NCBI GenBank assembly: GCA_944368925.1
Contig: CALVXG010000011.1
Span: 17,083 to 81,082 of the forward strand
From: an uncultured Clostridia bacterium
GTDB lineage: Bacteria; Bacillota; Clostridia; Christensenellales; Borkfalkiaceae
Length of the DNA: 64,000 nucleotides
Reading direction: 5' to 3'
The notes below the pieces were generated by a model. It saw only the letters and a list, made by a program, of their open reading frames with translations. It was not told the origin of the DNA and made no database searches. The translations under genes were made by a program, and so were the position numbers. Shown in pieces: positions 38,058-47,103 of the stretch (the first letter of the stretch is position 1; the number at the start of each line of letters is the position of its first letter).

Positions 38058-39689
38058 TTACAGATTCGGATCCATCTCCGGCGTCAGATACGCGTCGCTC
38101 TTCCAGCCCAACTGCTTGAAATAGTCCGGTATGTCGTTCTGGAATGCCTTCGTGAGCTGTTCCCCGAATTTCTGTACGGTGATGTCTCCGTTAAACATAT
38201 TCTTGCAGAGCGCTTCGAACGTCTGATACGTCGGGCCGTTCATGCTGCAAAGATTGCCGAAAAACTGCCCCACGGGATTGTTGTGGCACAGACCCGGAAA
38301 TTCATAATCTTTTGCAGGATAGATCTCCACAGGCGTATCCACTTCCTTTACCAGCGAATTTCCGCTGATAAACGCACCCTGCTGCTTCAAACTTTCGTTG
38401 TAAATGTCCTGTCCCTCTTTCGAACCCCAGAACATCATGAAATCCATGACAAGATCGTTCTGCTTTTTGTCCTTTTTCACGACGCCGTACCAGCCGACCG
38501 CACCGCCGACCGAACGCACCGTGTCCGCATCCGGCTTCGCTTCGCCCTCTCCCGTCATCGGCGGAGCCGGGAAAAACCCGATCTCAAACTGGTTCGCATC
38601 CGGCCTTTGGGCAAAAATTTGCTTATACGTATTGAAGAAATCCGTCGTATTGAACACCATCGCGGCATTCCCGCCCCAGAACAGTTCCTCCGCCTGATAA
38701 TAGTTGTTCGAAATAAAATTGTCCTGGCAATACGTCGGTATCAGCTTTTTCAGATTGGTCATCATCGCCTGGTATTTTGCGTCGGAAGGCGTGATCTCGT
38801 TGTTCATGACCGCCTGGTAAAAACGCAGCATGTTCACCGTGTATTTGGACGGAGAATCGTTGTCCTTATCCGTAAGATCAAGCTCCCAGTCCGCATCGAT
38901 GTCCGGATCGTAACAATAATCCCCCGCGATCGCGTGGATCTCGTCTGCGATCCCCCTGTAATACTGGTCCCCGTACATGTTCAGAAGCCAGCTCATCGCC
39001 CCCGTCGTGTACGTCGCTCCTCCCGCAACAAACGGCGTCTTGTCCTGCGTGTTCGATTCGATCTGCGCACAAAATTCCAGCAGTTCGTCCCACGTCGCAG
39101 GAACTTTATCCGTTCCGTCTTCGTTGGTCAGCCCCGCCTGACGCCAGATATCCTTATTGTAGAAAAAGAAACTCATATTCGTCGTGAAACTCATCGAATA
39201 AATGCCCGAACGGTCTACCGACAAGGGATAGGCTTCTTCGTTCAATACGTCCTTCCACGCCGTGTTTCCGTTATACGGATTCGGCTTGACAAGATACGAA
39301 CTGTAATCCACCATCTTCGTCGTCAGATATGAATTGCTGATGAGAAGCGTCTGCACGATGTCCGCATCCGTGACCGACGCGCCCCCCGCAAACTGCGAAT
39401 CCAGCCAGTCTTTATACGTCGATGACGTCTGCCCTTCTACCTTGACCGTCGTTTCCGGATGTTTCTCTTCGTACGCGTCCGCCACCGCCTGCAACGCAAT
39501 GTCTTCGAACGGATAGTCCTTGATCGGCAAATTAATGTTGATCGTCCCATTATAATCGATCGTCTCCGTCGTTTCTCCTCCGCCGCCCGGCGTTACGTCC
39601 GTACCTTTCTTCCCGCATCCGACAACCGAAAATACCGTTCCGATCATCATCAGCATCGCCATCATAACCGCCGCTGCTTTCGCCTTCAT
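38058..39689 (-). CDS. ABC transporter solute-binding lipoprotein (family 1)
   Basis: 543 residues. Signal peptide with lipobox VVGC (Cys about 25), a Gly-rich spacer, then the two-lobed binding fold (DIALQAVADAYEEKHPETTVKVEG, VGGAVGWYGVVKKDKKQNDLVMDFMMFW). It is longer than the binding protein of the first operon, as seen for proteins that take larger oligosaccharides. The start directly abuts the stop of the GH78-like gene. It serves the fused permease and its partner. Confidence 0.93.
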   Translation of the reverse strand: MKAKAAAVMMAMLMMIGTVFSVVGCGKKGTDVTPGGGGETTETIDYNGTININLPIKDYPFEDIALQAVADAYEEKHPETTVKVEGQTSSTYKDWLDSQFAGGASVTDADIVQTLLISNSYLTTKMVDYSSYLVKPNPYNGNTAWKDVLNEEAYPLSVDRSGIYSMSFTTNMSFFFYNKDIWRQAGLTNEDGTDKVPATWDELLEFCAQIESNTQDKTPFVAGGATYTTGAMSWLLNMYGDQYYRGIADEIHAIAGDYCYDPDIDADWELDLTDKDNDSPSKYTVNMLRFYQAVMNNEITPSDAKYQAMMTNLKKLIPTYCQDNFISNNYYQAEELFWGGNAAMVFNTTDFFNTYKQIFAQRPDANQFEIGFFPAPPMTGEGEAKPDADTVRSVGGAVGWYGVVKKDKKQNDLVMDFMMFWGSKEGQDIYNESLKQQGAFISGNSLVKEVDTPVEIYPAKDYEFPGLCHNNPVGQFFGNLCSMNGPTYQTFEALCKNMFNGDITVQKFGEQLTKAFQNDIPDYFKQLGWKSDAYLTPEMDPNL

Positions 39690-42044
39690 TTATACAACCT
39701 CCCTTTTCAATTCTTTCTTGTCCGTATAGTTTACCACAAATTTTACCGGTTGCACCAAATCGGTAAAATCTGCTTCATAACGTATCCCTTCCGGCAAGGA
39801 AACCGTTACGCTGCTCCCCGCCTCGTCTGCCTTTAACCGCATTTCGATCTTCCCGTACCGCGTGGGGACCTCACACTCGATCTTCTTCAAATCCCCGGGA
39901 TGCGGACAGATCTTCACAGACGAAAATCCAGTTCCCGCCGCCTGTATGCCCGCTATATGCCCCGATATGACTCCGCTCACCCCACTGTCCGGATGCGACA
40001 GGTCTCCCCAATTCAGATTCGGTCCGAAATCAAAGGGCGGATTGTGCATACACTCGTACACCGTCTCCGGAAGATCCGGATGGCCGATCACGGACATCCA
40101 GTCCACGCTGCTGTAATAAAAACCGTCTATGTACAGCGGCAATTTCCCGTATAACAGCTTTTTTGCTTCTTCCGCATACCCGTAATCATACAAACCGTGG
40201 ATCATCAGAATCGTTATTTTCCCGTATGCGTGCGTCACTTGCTCCGCATGCGCCGCTATCTGCGCCGCCTGCATCGCATTCACCAAATGTTTTCCCATCG
40301 CAAACGGATTCGCCATGTCACATAACTCTCTCCAACCCTTCCTCTTTATAAATCCGCCCAGTTCGGCATCGTACAGATAACGGAATATTCCTTCCCGCAA
40401 ACGCGCCGCCCTGCCCTCACATTTCGCCGCATACGCCGCTTCTCCCCGCTCTTTCGCGTACGCCGCCGCATTTTGCAGCGCTTCCAACAGGATCAGATTC
40501 GTATATGTGTTCTTGCCCGTATCCCCAAGCACGTGATCCCACAACCCTTTGCTCGTCTCATACCTCTGATCGAACAGTCCGTCCGTTTCGTCTACATACC
40601 GCCACAGGTATTCCAGACAGTCGCGGATCACTCCATACATCTCATGAAAGGCCAGATCGCCGCTCAATCTGTAATACGTAAACGCTGATACCGCAAACCA
40701 CGCCGCAAACATGTCCGACTGGTAATACCCGTATTCGCCGCTCTTGGGTTTTTCCTTATTTTCCGGATAACAGGTGCCGTATACAAATCCTTCGGGATTC
40801 TGATGAAACGCCAGTATCCGCAGCGTATTCATCGCATCCATCTTGTCCCCGTATGCGTACCATCCGCTGTCAAACGCCCAATCCAGATCCCCCGTCCACG
40901 GCAACCTGTCACGCTTGGCTCCGTCCGATATATAATAACCGCTTCGCCCGATCAGAAAATCGGACAGCTTTCCTTTCCATTCATATACCGTCTCCCCGCC
41001 GCTCTCAACACTCAGTTCGTCTACGACCGACCGCCATTCGTCTTCCGATCCGAACCCGATCCGCCCGTCTCGCGCCGTAACTTCCCGCACACTCATGACC
41101 GCGCGACCGTCTTTAAATACCTGCACACCGCTTTCATCCGCCGAAACTTCCAGCCCGCACGGCATATTGTCCGCAATTTCTCCCACAAATTCCTTCCGCA
41201 AAACTTTCCGTATCCCTTGCTCTGTCCGCCCCAGGATCATTTCCCCCGTCTGCATGACGCGCAAATACAAAAAATTCTGCATATCTTTCGCGCTGAATAG
41301 CAGCTCCGCGCCCGTTTCATATTCCGGATTTCTGCATAGCTCGATCGTACACCGTATGCGGAACGGATAACCCGTATTCCTCTTGCCGAGTGCTCCGTAT
41401 TCGCCTTTTGTCAATTTTCGGATAAAAAGTTTCCCGAACAGCACATCCCATTGTTTTGCCTGCACCGTCGCAAGCCGCAGCGTCCGCGCACTCGCCTGCC
41501 ATATCCGCTCCAGCCGCTCATCGTCACACCGAAAACTCCCCGACAGCTCCATCGCAGGCGAATCGTCCGCTATCCCGAACCGCGATACCGTGACCTCTCC
41601 TTCGCTTCCCTTCGGCACCGACAGGCACACAAACCGCTCCTGCCCCTGTATCAGAGGATACACAAACAGCCCCGTCCGCCCTATCGTGTAATCTTCGTAA
41701 CGATAAGGATTCGCAGGCATCACGGGAAGTTCCACTCCGAGATACTGACAGCTCCCCCGCGTAAAATCCCCTTTCTCCATCGTATCTTCCCGCTCGTACG
41801 GCGTCATACGATCCGAATAGGATATGTGCAGCGTCGGCTTTCCCTTAAACGATTTTACGATAAAGAAAGGATATCCGCCTACCGATCCCCCGCCCATATC
41901 ATATACGACATAACTGCCGGGCACAAGCCGCAACGCCCCCTCCGACCCCGCACACAGCGTCTTACCGCCTTCCGCTCCCTTATGTTTTCTGACCGCCGTC
42001 GGATAATTCAATGGCCTGCGTTCCACAATTCTGTCTGCTTTCAT
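39690..42044 (-). CDS. GH78 alpha-L-rhamnosidase-like enzyme with an inserted sandwich domain
   Basis: 784 residues, no signal peptide, start at 42044 after ACGGAGAGATGG. The N-terminal beta-domains reach the family segment RIWQASARTLRLAT (about 181-193). The catalytic-acid motif SDGAKRDRLPWTGDLDW follows only at about 373-389. Between them lies an extra domain of about 175 residues (RCTIELCRNPEYETGAELLFS, NFLYLRVM) resembling LamG/DUF1080 sandwiches. The (alpha/alpha)6 barrel and a C-terminal sandwich finish the protein. It is a cytoplasmic exo-enzyme by context and the first gene of its operon. Rhamnose specificity is likely but not proven. Confidence 0.85.
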   Translation of the reverse strand: MKADRIVERRPLNYPTAVRKHKGAEGGKTLCAGSEGALRLVPGSYVVYDMGGGSVGGYPFFIVKSFKGKPTLHISYSDRMTPYEREDTMEKGDFTRGSCQYLGVELPVMPANPYRYEDYTIGRTGLFVYPLIQGQERFVCLSVPKGSEGEVTVSRFGIADDSPAMELSGSFRCDDERLERIWQASARTLRLATVQAKQWDVLFGKLFIRKLTKGEYGALGKRNTGYPFRIRCTIELCRNPEYETGAELLFSAKDMQNFLYLRVMQTGEMILGRTEQGIRKVLRKEFVGEIADNMPCGLEVSADESGVQVFKDGRAVMSVREVTARDGRIGFGSEDEWRSVVDELSVESGGETVYEWKGKLSDFLIGRSGYYISDGAKRDRLPWTGDLDWAFDSGWYAYGDKMDAMNTLRILAFHQNPEGFVYGTCYPENKEKPKSGEYGYYQSDMFAAWFAVSAFTYYRLSGDLAFHEMYGVIRDCLEYLWRYVDETDGLFDQRYETSKGLWDHVLGDTGKNTYTNLILLEALQNAAAYAKERGEAAYAAKCEGRAARLREGIFRYLYDAELGGFIKRKGWRELCDMANPFAMGKHLVNAMQAAQIAAHAEQVTHAYGKITILMIHGLYDYGYAEEAKKLLYGKLPLYIDGFYYSSVDWMSVIGHPDLPETVYECMHNPPFDFGPNLNWGDLSHPDSGVSGVISGHIAGIQAAGTGFSSVKICPHPGDLKKIECEVPTRYGKIEMRLKADEAGSSVTVSLPEGIRYEADFTDLVQPVKFVVNYTDKKELKREVV

Positions 42045-42177
42045 AATCCATCTCTCCGTTTACTTTTTTATTTTATCACAGTTTTTCCCCCTTGTATTTA
42101 GACGATTTTTTCGTATATTTGGATAATTTTACTGTTTTAAAAGGCACACAGCCGCACTCTGTCCGCCTTTTCTCCAC

Positions 42178-42203
42178 GAAAAAAGCGCCCCTTACGGAGC
42201 GCT
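42178..42203 (-). terminator. Terminator overlapping the end of the AraC gene
   Basis: On the minus strand AGCGCTCC, loop GTAA, GGGGCGCT, then six U. The left arm is formed by the last sense codons and the loop holds the stop codon. The rest of 42044-42192 is AT-rich and holds a likely -10 (TAAAAT) but no good -35 for the GH78 operon, as expected for an AraC-activated promoter. Confidence 0.85.
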
Positions 42204-43115
42204 TGTGTGATTCTTTATGAATGCCGTCGGCGAACAACCGACTTTCTGCTTGAACAACCTCGAAAAATAATGCATGTCGTCATACCCGACCATGTAACTG
42301 ACCTCTGATATGTTGTATTTGTTGGTAATAAACAGCTTCTTCGCCTGCTCCATCCGATAATCAATGATGTATTCCAACGGCGCACGATTCATCTGATGCT
42401 TGAATATCGCACGGAAACGGCTCGGCGATATGCCGTATTCGCTTACAACTTTATTCAGATCGATCGCTTCCGAATAATGATTGGTCATATACTCGATAAA
42501 CCGCGACACGTAATCGGATGCTTCCGCATTTTCTTCGTCCTTCCCGCTCAATTCCTCCAAAAACTCCGCTATAATCAACAGCATGTACGCCTTCGCCCGA
42601 ACCCTGCCGTTTATCGTGTTCTCCCGATACGCATTGTACAATTTGTCAAACAACTCCGTAAAACGAAATTTGTTCTTCACCCGATAGCTTTCCACCATCT
42701 CCATGATCTCAAGTTTGTACCCCTTCCGCTCCGCAAGATCAACACGAATCGGCACCGCGTTCAGCTTCTTTTCACATGGATCCTGGTAAACTTCCCATGC
42801 CGAAAAATCAGGACTGCTTTCGTCAAACATAAAATCAAGATGCACTCCGTAATAAGACGTCCTCACTTGCTCCGGCACAACTCGGGTATGCCTTACAAAA
42901 GGCGGCATTATGTGCAGACAGCCTTCCCCGATCGTATATTCGCTGTCTTCCCTGATCACACATAATTCCCCTTGCGTCACAAATATCACCTCAAAATCAT
43001 ACAAAATACGCCACGGCACTATGTGATTTTCATGCACGGCCCCGATCAGTTTGTTTACATACCTTATATACGGATTTAATTGCGCTGCCCCGATATCGCA
43101 TATTTTTTCATCCAT
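42192..43115 (-). CDS. AraC-family transcriptional regulator, second
   Basis: 307 residues from the ATG at 43115, with AGAGGAC ahead. The cupin-type sensor occupies the first half (ILYDFEVIFVTQGELCVI, GCLHIMPPFVRHTRVV). The C-terminal AraC domain is clear, with DLNKVVSEYGISPSRFRAIFKHQMN and ISEVSYMVGYDDMHYFSRLFKQKVGCSPTAF. It is placed directly upstream of the GH78 operon in the same orientation, mirroring the AraC gene in front of the first operon, so it most likely activates the genes from 42044 onward in response to an imported sugar. Confidence 0.95.
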   Translation of the reverse strand: MDEKICDIGAAQLNPYIRYVNKLIGAVHENHIVPWRILYDFEVIFVTQGELCVIREDSEYTIGEGCLHIMPPFVRHTRVVPEQVRTSYYGVHLDFMFDESSPDFSAWEVYQDPCEKKLNAVPIRVDLAERKGYKLEIMEMVESYRVKNKFRFTELFDKLYNAYRENTINGRVRAKAYMLLIIAEFLEELSGKDEENAEASDYVSRFIEYMTNHYSEAIDLNKVVSEYGISPSRFRAIFKHQMNRAPLEYIIDYRMEQAKKLFITNKYNISEVSYMVGYDDMHYFSRLFKQKVGCSPTAFIKNHTSAP

Positions 43116-43147
43116 GATCCGTCCTCTTTTCCTCTGCTTCTCATTTA

Positions 43148-43176
43148 AGTATACCATATCCCTCCGAAAAAATCAA
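43148..43176 (-). promoter_or_regulatory. Promoter of the second AraC gene
   Basis: Minus strand TTGATT (43176-43171), 17 nt, TATACT (43153-43148), close to consensus and 33 nt ahead of the start codon. Confidence 0.8.
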
Positions 43177-43297
43177 TCCCTGATTTTTCATTCCGATACG
43201 CCGTCCCGCTTTTTCCGCCTCCTCCCCGTGTTTTTGCCGATCGAAAACACGGTCCCCCGCAAAAACAAGCAGCAGATTCCTTATGCGCTTCAAAACG

Positions 43298-43337
43298 GAA
43301 AGTCCGGCGAAACAGAAATCTGTTACGCCGGACTTTC
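43298..43337 (-). terminator. Hairpin downstream of the GH36 gene
   Basis: 12-bp stem (43298-43309 with 43326-43337), one A-A mismatch, five more pairs and an AAAT loop. The U-tract on the minus strand is weak. It stands between the GH36 stop and the AraC promoter. Confidence 0.6.
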
Positions 43338-43350
43338 TTTACCGATATGA

Positions 43351-45438
43351 TCATTTGTTCCTGCGCGTCAGGCGAAACAGGCGCGCCGAATTTTGCTTGG
43401 GCATCAAAAGGTGCAACACATTACCGTCAATTTTGCAGGATACGGAAAAATTCTTCGGATACAGCAATTCCGTGTCGTAATCGCCGTCCAACGGAATTTC
43501 TATTTCTTCTCCGCCCTGCAATCTCCATACGTACAGCAGTTTTTCCTGTCCCGTATCGTCCGATAAAATCAGGGCGTCGTGCAATCTGTCGCTCAGCCTC
43601 GTCACTCCCAACGGATATTCGGCATGTGCACAGCGGATAAACGGATAAATGTGCTTCGAAAGCTCCACGCCTTCCCGTATCAGATTTTTGTTGAATTCGT
43701 CGCAGCAGTCGATCCTGCCCGATAAGTACAACACCCCCGCAAGCCCGTTTACCATGTTCAGCACCGTCCACTCGCCGTCCTTATATTTCGGATCGCCGAA
43801 CACCGCTTTCTCGCCGCTCGCCACAGGATTGGGCATCGCCCATATGCCTAATTGTTCGGGCAAAATGTTTAAAAGGCTTCCCTTTATAATCGAAGGATAG
43901 AGTTCCGCGTCGCTCTGATCGGAAGCACTTTGCATCACGAAATGGTTCAGCGTTGCCCCGTCCGAACGCATTGCGCCCGATCCGCAGTTTTCTATGACCA
44001 GTTCGGGGAATTTTTTATAGAGAGATTCCACAAAATCATAGAATGCTTTCACATTCTCCTGCATGCCGTACGTCTCTTCCTCTCCGAATGCAAAATAACT
44101 GTCGTTATAGTCATTTTTCAGAAAACTAACGCCCAATTCCACAAGCTCCCCGATTCGCCCTTCCAGATAGCTTCGAACCTCGGGATTGGTGAAATTAAAA
44201 AATTTACGGACAGCGCTTCCGAATCTTTTTCCCTTGCGCGTCACAAACCAGTTGTCGGGCATTTTATGCACATTGGACGCTTCCCCACAAACTTCCATTT
44301 CCATCCATACGCCCGCGCGAAGCCCCAACTTTCGTATATCCGAAAGAAATCCGCGCAAACCGCCTTTACCGAAACGGTTGCTGTCCGTGCTCCAGTCCCC
44401 CAGACGGGACGGCCAAATCTCCCCTTCGTTTACAAACCAACCCGAATCCATGATAAACCATTCCGCGCCCACTTCCTTCGCCGCTTTTGCCAGCGCCATG
44501 CAGCTTTCATAATTCGGATTCGCCCAAAGGCAATTCATATAATCGTTGAAAAATACCGTCGGTTCTTCCCCCATGCGCCGACGCCGCGTACGGCGCATCT
44601 TCGTAAGTTCCCTTGATACTTTGTCGATCCCGCCCTTGACGTACCCGAACAGGCAGGGCGCCGCCTCATATTTTTCCCTGGGTCGGAGCAGATGCTCAAA
44701 ATGCAGATTTCTCTCCTCCGCACAGCCGCAGCCGACACAAATGCACCCTCTCGGCTCTCCCCAAAAACGTCGGAAGCCAATTTCGGCATACCAACTCCCG
44801 ATCGGTTCCAATTCAAAGAAAAAACTTTCGTCCTTTTTCTTGTCGCGGATAATGAACACGGGATAGTATTTTGACGTCGTATGCGTCCCTGCCGAAAAAA
44901 ACGATGCCGTGCCCGTCAGCGGCACAGAACGCGAGCCGAAAGTTATGCCCGCTTCATCAAACGTTTCGCAGATCCATTGTCCCTCGCCGTACCAGCTCTG
45001 TTTGCAATACCATAGCTCATAATCACGGGGATCCGCCTCTTCCGAAAAAGAAAAACACGGCAAAGTCGCACTCGAAAGGCCCGTCAGCCAGACCGCATCG
45101 GGACCGACCCCTTCCGCGATCACCTTTTGGCACAGGCACGACGTCCCCTCTATCTTTTCCAATGCAACCGAAACACGAAGACCTTCCCCTTCATATGTTG
45201 CAAAAATGCCTTTCTCCGTTTCTTTCGCCGATACCCCTTTCATCGCCGAAGAATCTCTGTAAAAACTATTGATCGAGGCTTGCATCCCCGTTTCTCCGTA
45301 CATCGTCGCGTATGTAAACGGCAGATGCAACGGCGGCAGACACGCCTCACGCTCTCCTCCGATCAGAGATATTCCGAACGAATTTCCCTCTTCGGGGCCC
45401 CAATAAATCGTCGATTCGTTATGTTTTAAACTTTTCAT
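43351..45438 (-). CDS. GH36 alpha-galactosidase-like enzyme
   Basis: 695 residues from the ATG at 45438, behind ACAAGGAGAGGC. An N-terminal beta-supersandwich is followed by the catalytic barrel: EWFIMDSGWFVNEG (about 327-340), the nucleophile in SFLKNDYN (D443), and NCGSGAMRSDG then SASDQSDAE with the acid/base aspartate (D507 or D510). The C-terminal beta-domain ends near KQNSARLFRL. There is no signal peptide, so it should act on imported alpha-galactosides. Motif spacing follows GH36, but the KNDYN form departs slightly from the usual KWDMN, so an unusual substrate is possible. Confidence 0.88.
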   Translation of the reverse strand: MKSLKHNESTIYWGPEEGNSFGISLIGGEREACLPPLHLPFTYATMYGETGMQASINSFYRDSSAMKGVSAKETEKGIFATYEGEGLRVSVALEKIEGTSCLCQKVIAEGVGPDAVWLTGLSSATLPCFSFSEEADPRDYELWYCKQSWYGEGQWICETFDEAGITFGSRSVPLTGTASFFSAGTHTTSKYYPVFIIRDKKKDESFFFELEPIGSWYAEIGFRRFWGEPRGCICVGCGCAEERNLHFEHLLRPREKYEAAPCLFGYVKGGIDKVSRELTKMRRTRRRRMGEEPTVFFNDYMNCLWANPNYESCMALAKAAKEVGAEWFIMDSGWFVNEGEIWPSRLGDWSTDSNRFGKGGLRGFLSDIRKLGLRAGVWMEMEVCGEASNVHKMPDNWFVTRKGKRFGSAVRKFFNFTNPEVRSYLEGRIGELVELGVSFLKNDYNDSYFAFGEEETYGMQENVKAFYDFVESLYKKFPELVIENCGSGAMRSDGATLNHFVMQSASDQSDAELYPSIIKGSLLNILPEQLGIWAMPNPVASGEKAVFGDPKYKDGEWTVLNMVNGLAGVLYLSGRIDCCDEFNKNLIREGVELSKHIYPFIRCAHAEYPLGVTRLSDRLHDALILSDDTGQEKLLYVWRLQGGEEIEIPLDGDYDTELLYPKNFSVSCKIDGNVLHLLMPKQNSARLFRLTRRNK

Positions 45439-45452
45439 GCCTCTCCTTGTAA

Positions 45453-45483
45453 CGAAGCGGCCAGAATCTCCCCGACCGCTTCG
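45453..45483 (-). other. Inverted repeat just ahead of the GH36 ribosome site
   Basis: Arms CGAAGCGG and CCGCTTCG are separated by 15 nt, within the 144-nt gap between the URO-D-like gene and GH36. There is no U-tract. It could be a weak terminator or a translational control hairpin. Confidence 0.4.
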
Positions 45484-45582
45484 CCGTTGTCCTCTTTTAC
45501 TTGGTGCTTTTTTTTCTTTCTCAAAATTACAGCCGTCGCCGATATAAAATTTTGTACTCTGCACATATGGCTATACCATGTT

Positions 45583-46686
45583 TTACGGCTCGTATGTCCC
45601 GTATTTATGCGCTGCGTTGTACATGGCAATGACGTTTTCTACGGGCGTATTGTCCTGAATCGCATGCGTAGGCGCAAAATGATAGCCTCGCACCTTCATC
45701 ATGGTTTCCAATGTTTCCCTGCATACCTGCTCCGTTTGCTCCGCCGTGCCGTATGCAAGCGGCCCCGCTGTCGATATGCACCCGCGAAAATTCAATCTCC
45801 CTCCGAAATGTTCGGCAAGATAGGCAGGACTCATATTGACCGCTTCCGGCTGCAGCGTGTCCACGCCGCGCACGCCCATTCCGATAAAATCTTCATATAC
45901 CCAACTGCTGCTCCCGCAGGTATGTATGAGCGTCGGCAAACGATACGACTTTGCAAGATCCACAAACATCTTATGGATCGGCTTGATCTGTTTGCGGTAC
46001 AATTCCAGACTGATCATCGGCCCGATCTGCGTACCCAGATCTTCTCCCAGCCAGACAAAATCCAGATGATCTTTGCATTTATCGATGAGCCGTTCTGTCA
46101 TCTTCAGCTGAAATTCGGCACGCCTGCGGATAAAATTCATCGCCGCTTCGTCATCCAGCATGATGTGCACCAACACATCTTCCACTCCCATGATCCTGCC
46201 GTTGCTGTTCAAAACGTCCGGCACACCCGGATTTCCGACATACAGACCATACGCACCGCCGTAACTTTTTGCCTGCGCCAATGCCGCCTCGTAATCAAAA
46301 TCGTCCGCATTCGGCACGGGAAACTTGTCAAACATTTCGTCCGTTGCATCCTTTAAAGGAAAATCACAAAAATCCCAGTATCCGCCCGTTTCATGTTCCA
46401 CCCAGCGCATGACACAGCCTTCCAACGGGTCAACCCGCCTACCTTCCGGCTCGTGAAACAGAGGCTTGCCGATATACGGCGCATTGATCGGACGATAATC
46501 TACCCCCAATGCCTGAAACAAACCCTCATAGTCCGCAGGTTTAAGTCCCAGCGCCTTGCACAGATTTTTATGAATATTCGCGTTCGCGTCGTACCCGATC
46601 GTCACGCGGTCCGTCTTTTCAAAATCAAACGTCCTGCGCACCCTCTCTTTCGCCGTCATCGTCTCTTTGCTCTTGTTGATTTTCAC
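45583..46686 (-). CDS. Uroporphyrinogen-decarboxylase-like (MtaA-type) protein, third copy
   Basis: 367 residues. I prefer the GTG at 46686, which has GAGGGG 8 nt ahead; an ATG at 46659 is the alternative. This copy keeps the MtaA-like metal site: TLIHTCGSSSWVYEDF gives His and Cys, and LNFRGCIST gives the distal Cys, as in zinc-dependent methyltransferases that move methyl groups between corrinoid proteins and acceptors. It lies upstream of the GH36 gene with its own promoter. The other two copies in the window lack this full set of ligands, so the three may not do the same job. Confidence 0.82.
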   Translation of the reverse strand: MKINKSKETMTAKERVRRTFDFEKTDRVTIGYDANANIHKNLCKALGLKPADYEGLFQALGVDYRPINAPYIGKPLFHEPEGRRVDPLEGCVMRWVEHETGGYWDFCDFPLKDATDEMFDKFPVPNADDFDYEAALAQAKSYGGAYGLYVGNPGVPDVLNSNGRIMGVEDVLVHIMLDDEAAMNFIRRRAEFQLKMTERLIDKCKDHLDFVWLGEDLGTQIGPMISLELYRKQIKPIHKMFVDLAKSYRLPTLIHTCGSSSWVYEDFIGMGVRGVDTLQPEAVNMSPAYLAEHFGGRLNFRGCISTAGPLAYGTAEQTEQVCRETLETMMKVRGYHFAPTHAIQDNTPVENVIAMYNAAHKYGTYEP

Positions 46687-46725
46687 TTCTTTTCCCCTCT
46701 CCCGCTCTTTTTGGCGTTTTATTCT

Positions 46726-46753
46726 ATTGTATCACCTTTTTCTCTTTTGTCTA
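46726..46753 (-). promoter_or_regulatory. Promoter of the URO-D-like/GH36 unit
   Basis: Minus strand TAGACA (46753-46748), 16 nt, TACAAT (46731-46726). Confidence 0.65.
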
Positions 46754-46791
46754 CCCTTTTTTTAAATTTGCCGCAGGTGAATTTACACGCA

Positions 46792-46833
46792 AAAGGGGCG
46801 AGCGGCCGAAAATTTTCGGCCGCTCGCCCCTTT
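46792..46833. terminator. Perfect 42-nt palindrome, probable terminator
   Basis: Two perfect 21-nt arms meet at 46812/46813, very GC-rich with AAAATTTT at the centre. It lies 12 nt after the stop of the small coiled-coil gene and ends in CCCCTTTT on the minus strand. Confidence 0.75.
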
Positions 46834-46845
46834 GAAAAAACGGAT

Positions 46846-47088
46846 TCAACGGTTCTTTTTGGCGGCATCGATGCGCGCCTGCGCGGCTGCAATGCGCTCA
46901 TTTGCGCTTTTTATCTGCTCCTCGCGCTCCTGCTGCATCTTTTTTTGCCGCGCCGAAGGAGACATCTTCGCCTCCTCCCAGACCGCTTTTGCTTCCGCCT
47001 TTGCCGCACGGAAATTTGCTTTGTCCGCTTCGTGCTGCAATTTCGCATTTTCCTTCATGTCCCTGAACGGATGAAATCCTTCTGCCAT
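46846..47088 (-). CDS. Small charged helical protein
   Basis: 80 residues, rich in Ala, Lys, Glu and Gln, predicted as one long helix or coiled coil (NFRAAKAEAKAVWEEAK, ANERIAAAQARIDAAKK). The ribosome site is weak (AAGAAT). It lies 15 nt after the small membrane protein gene and before a strong hairpin, so it is probably the second gene of a two-gene unit. No family is recognised. Confidence 0.6.
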   Translation of the reverse strand: MAEGFHPFRDMKENAKLQHEADKANFRAAKAEAKAVWEEAKMSPSARQKKMQQEREEQIKSANERIAAAQARIDAAKKNR

Positions 47089-47103
47089 TTTTATATTCTT
47101 TTA

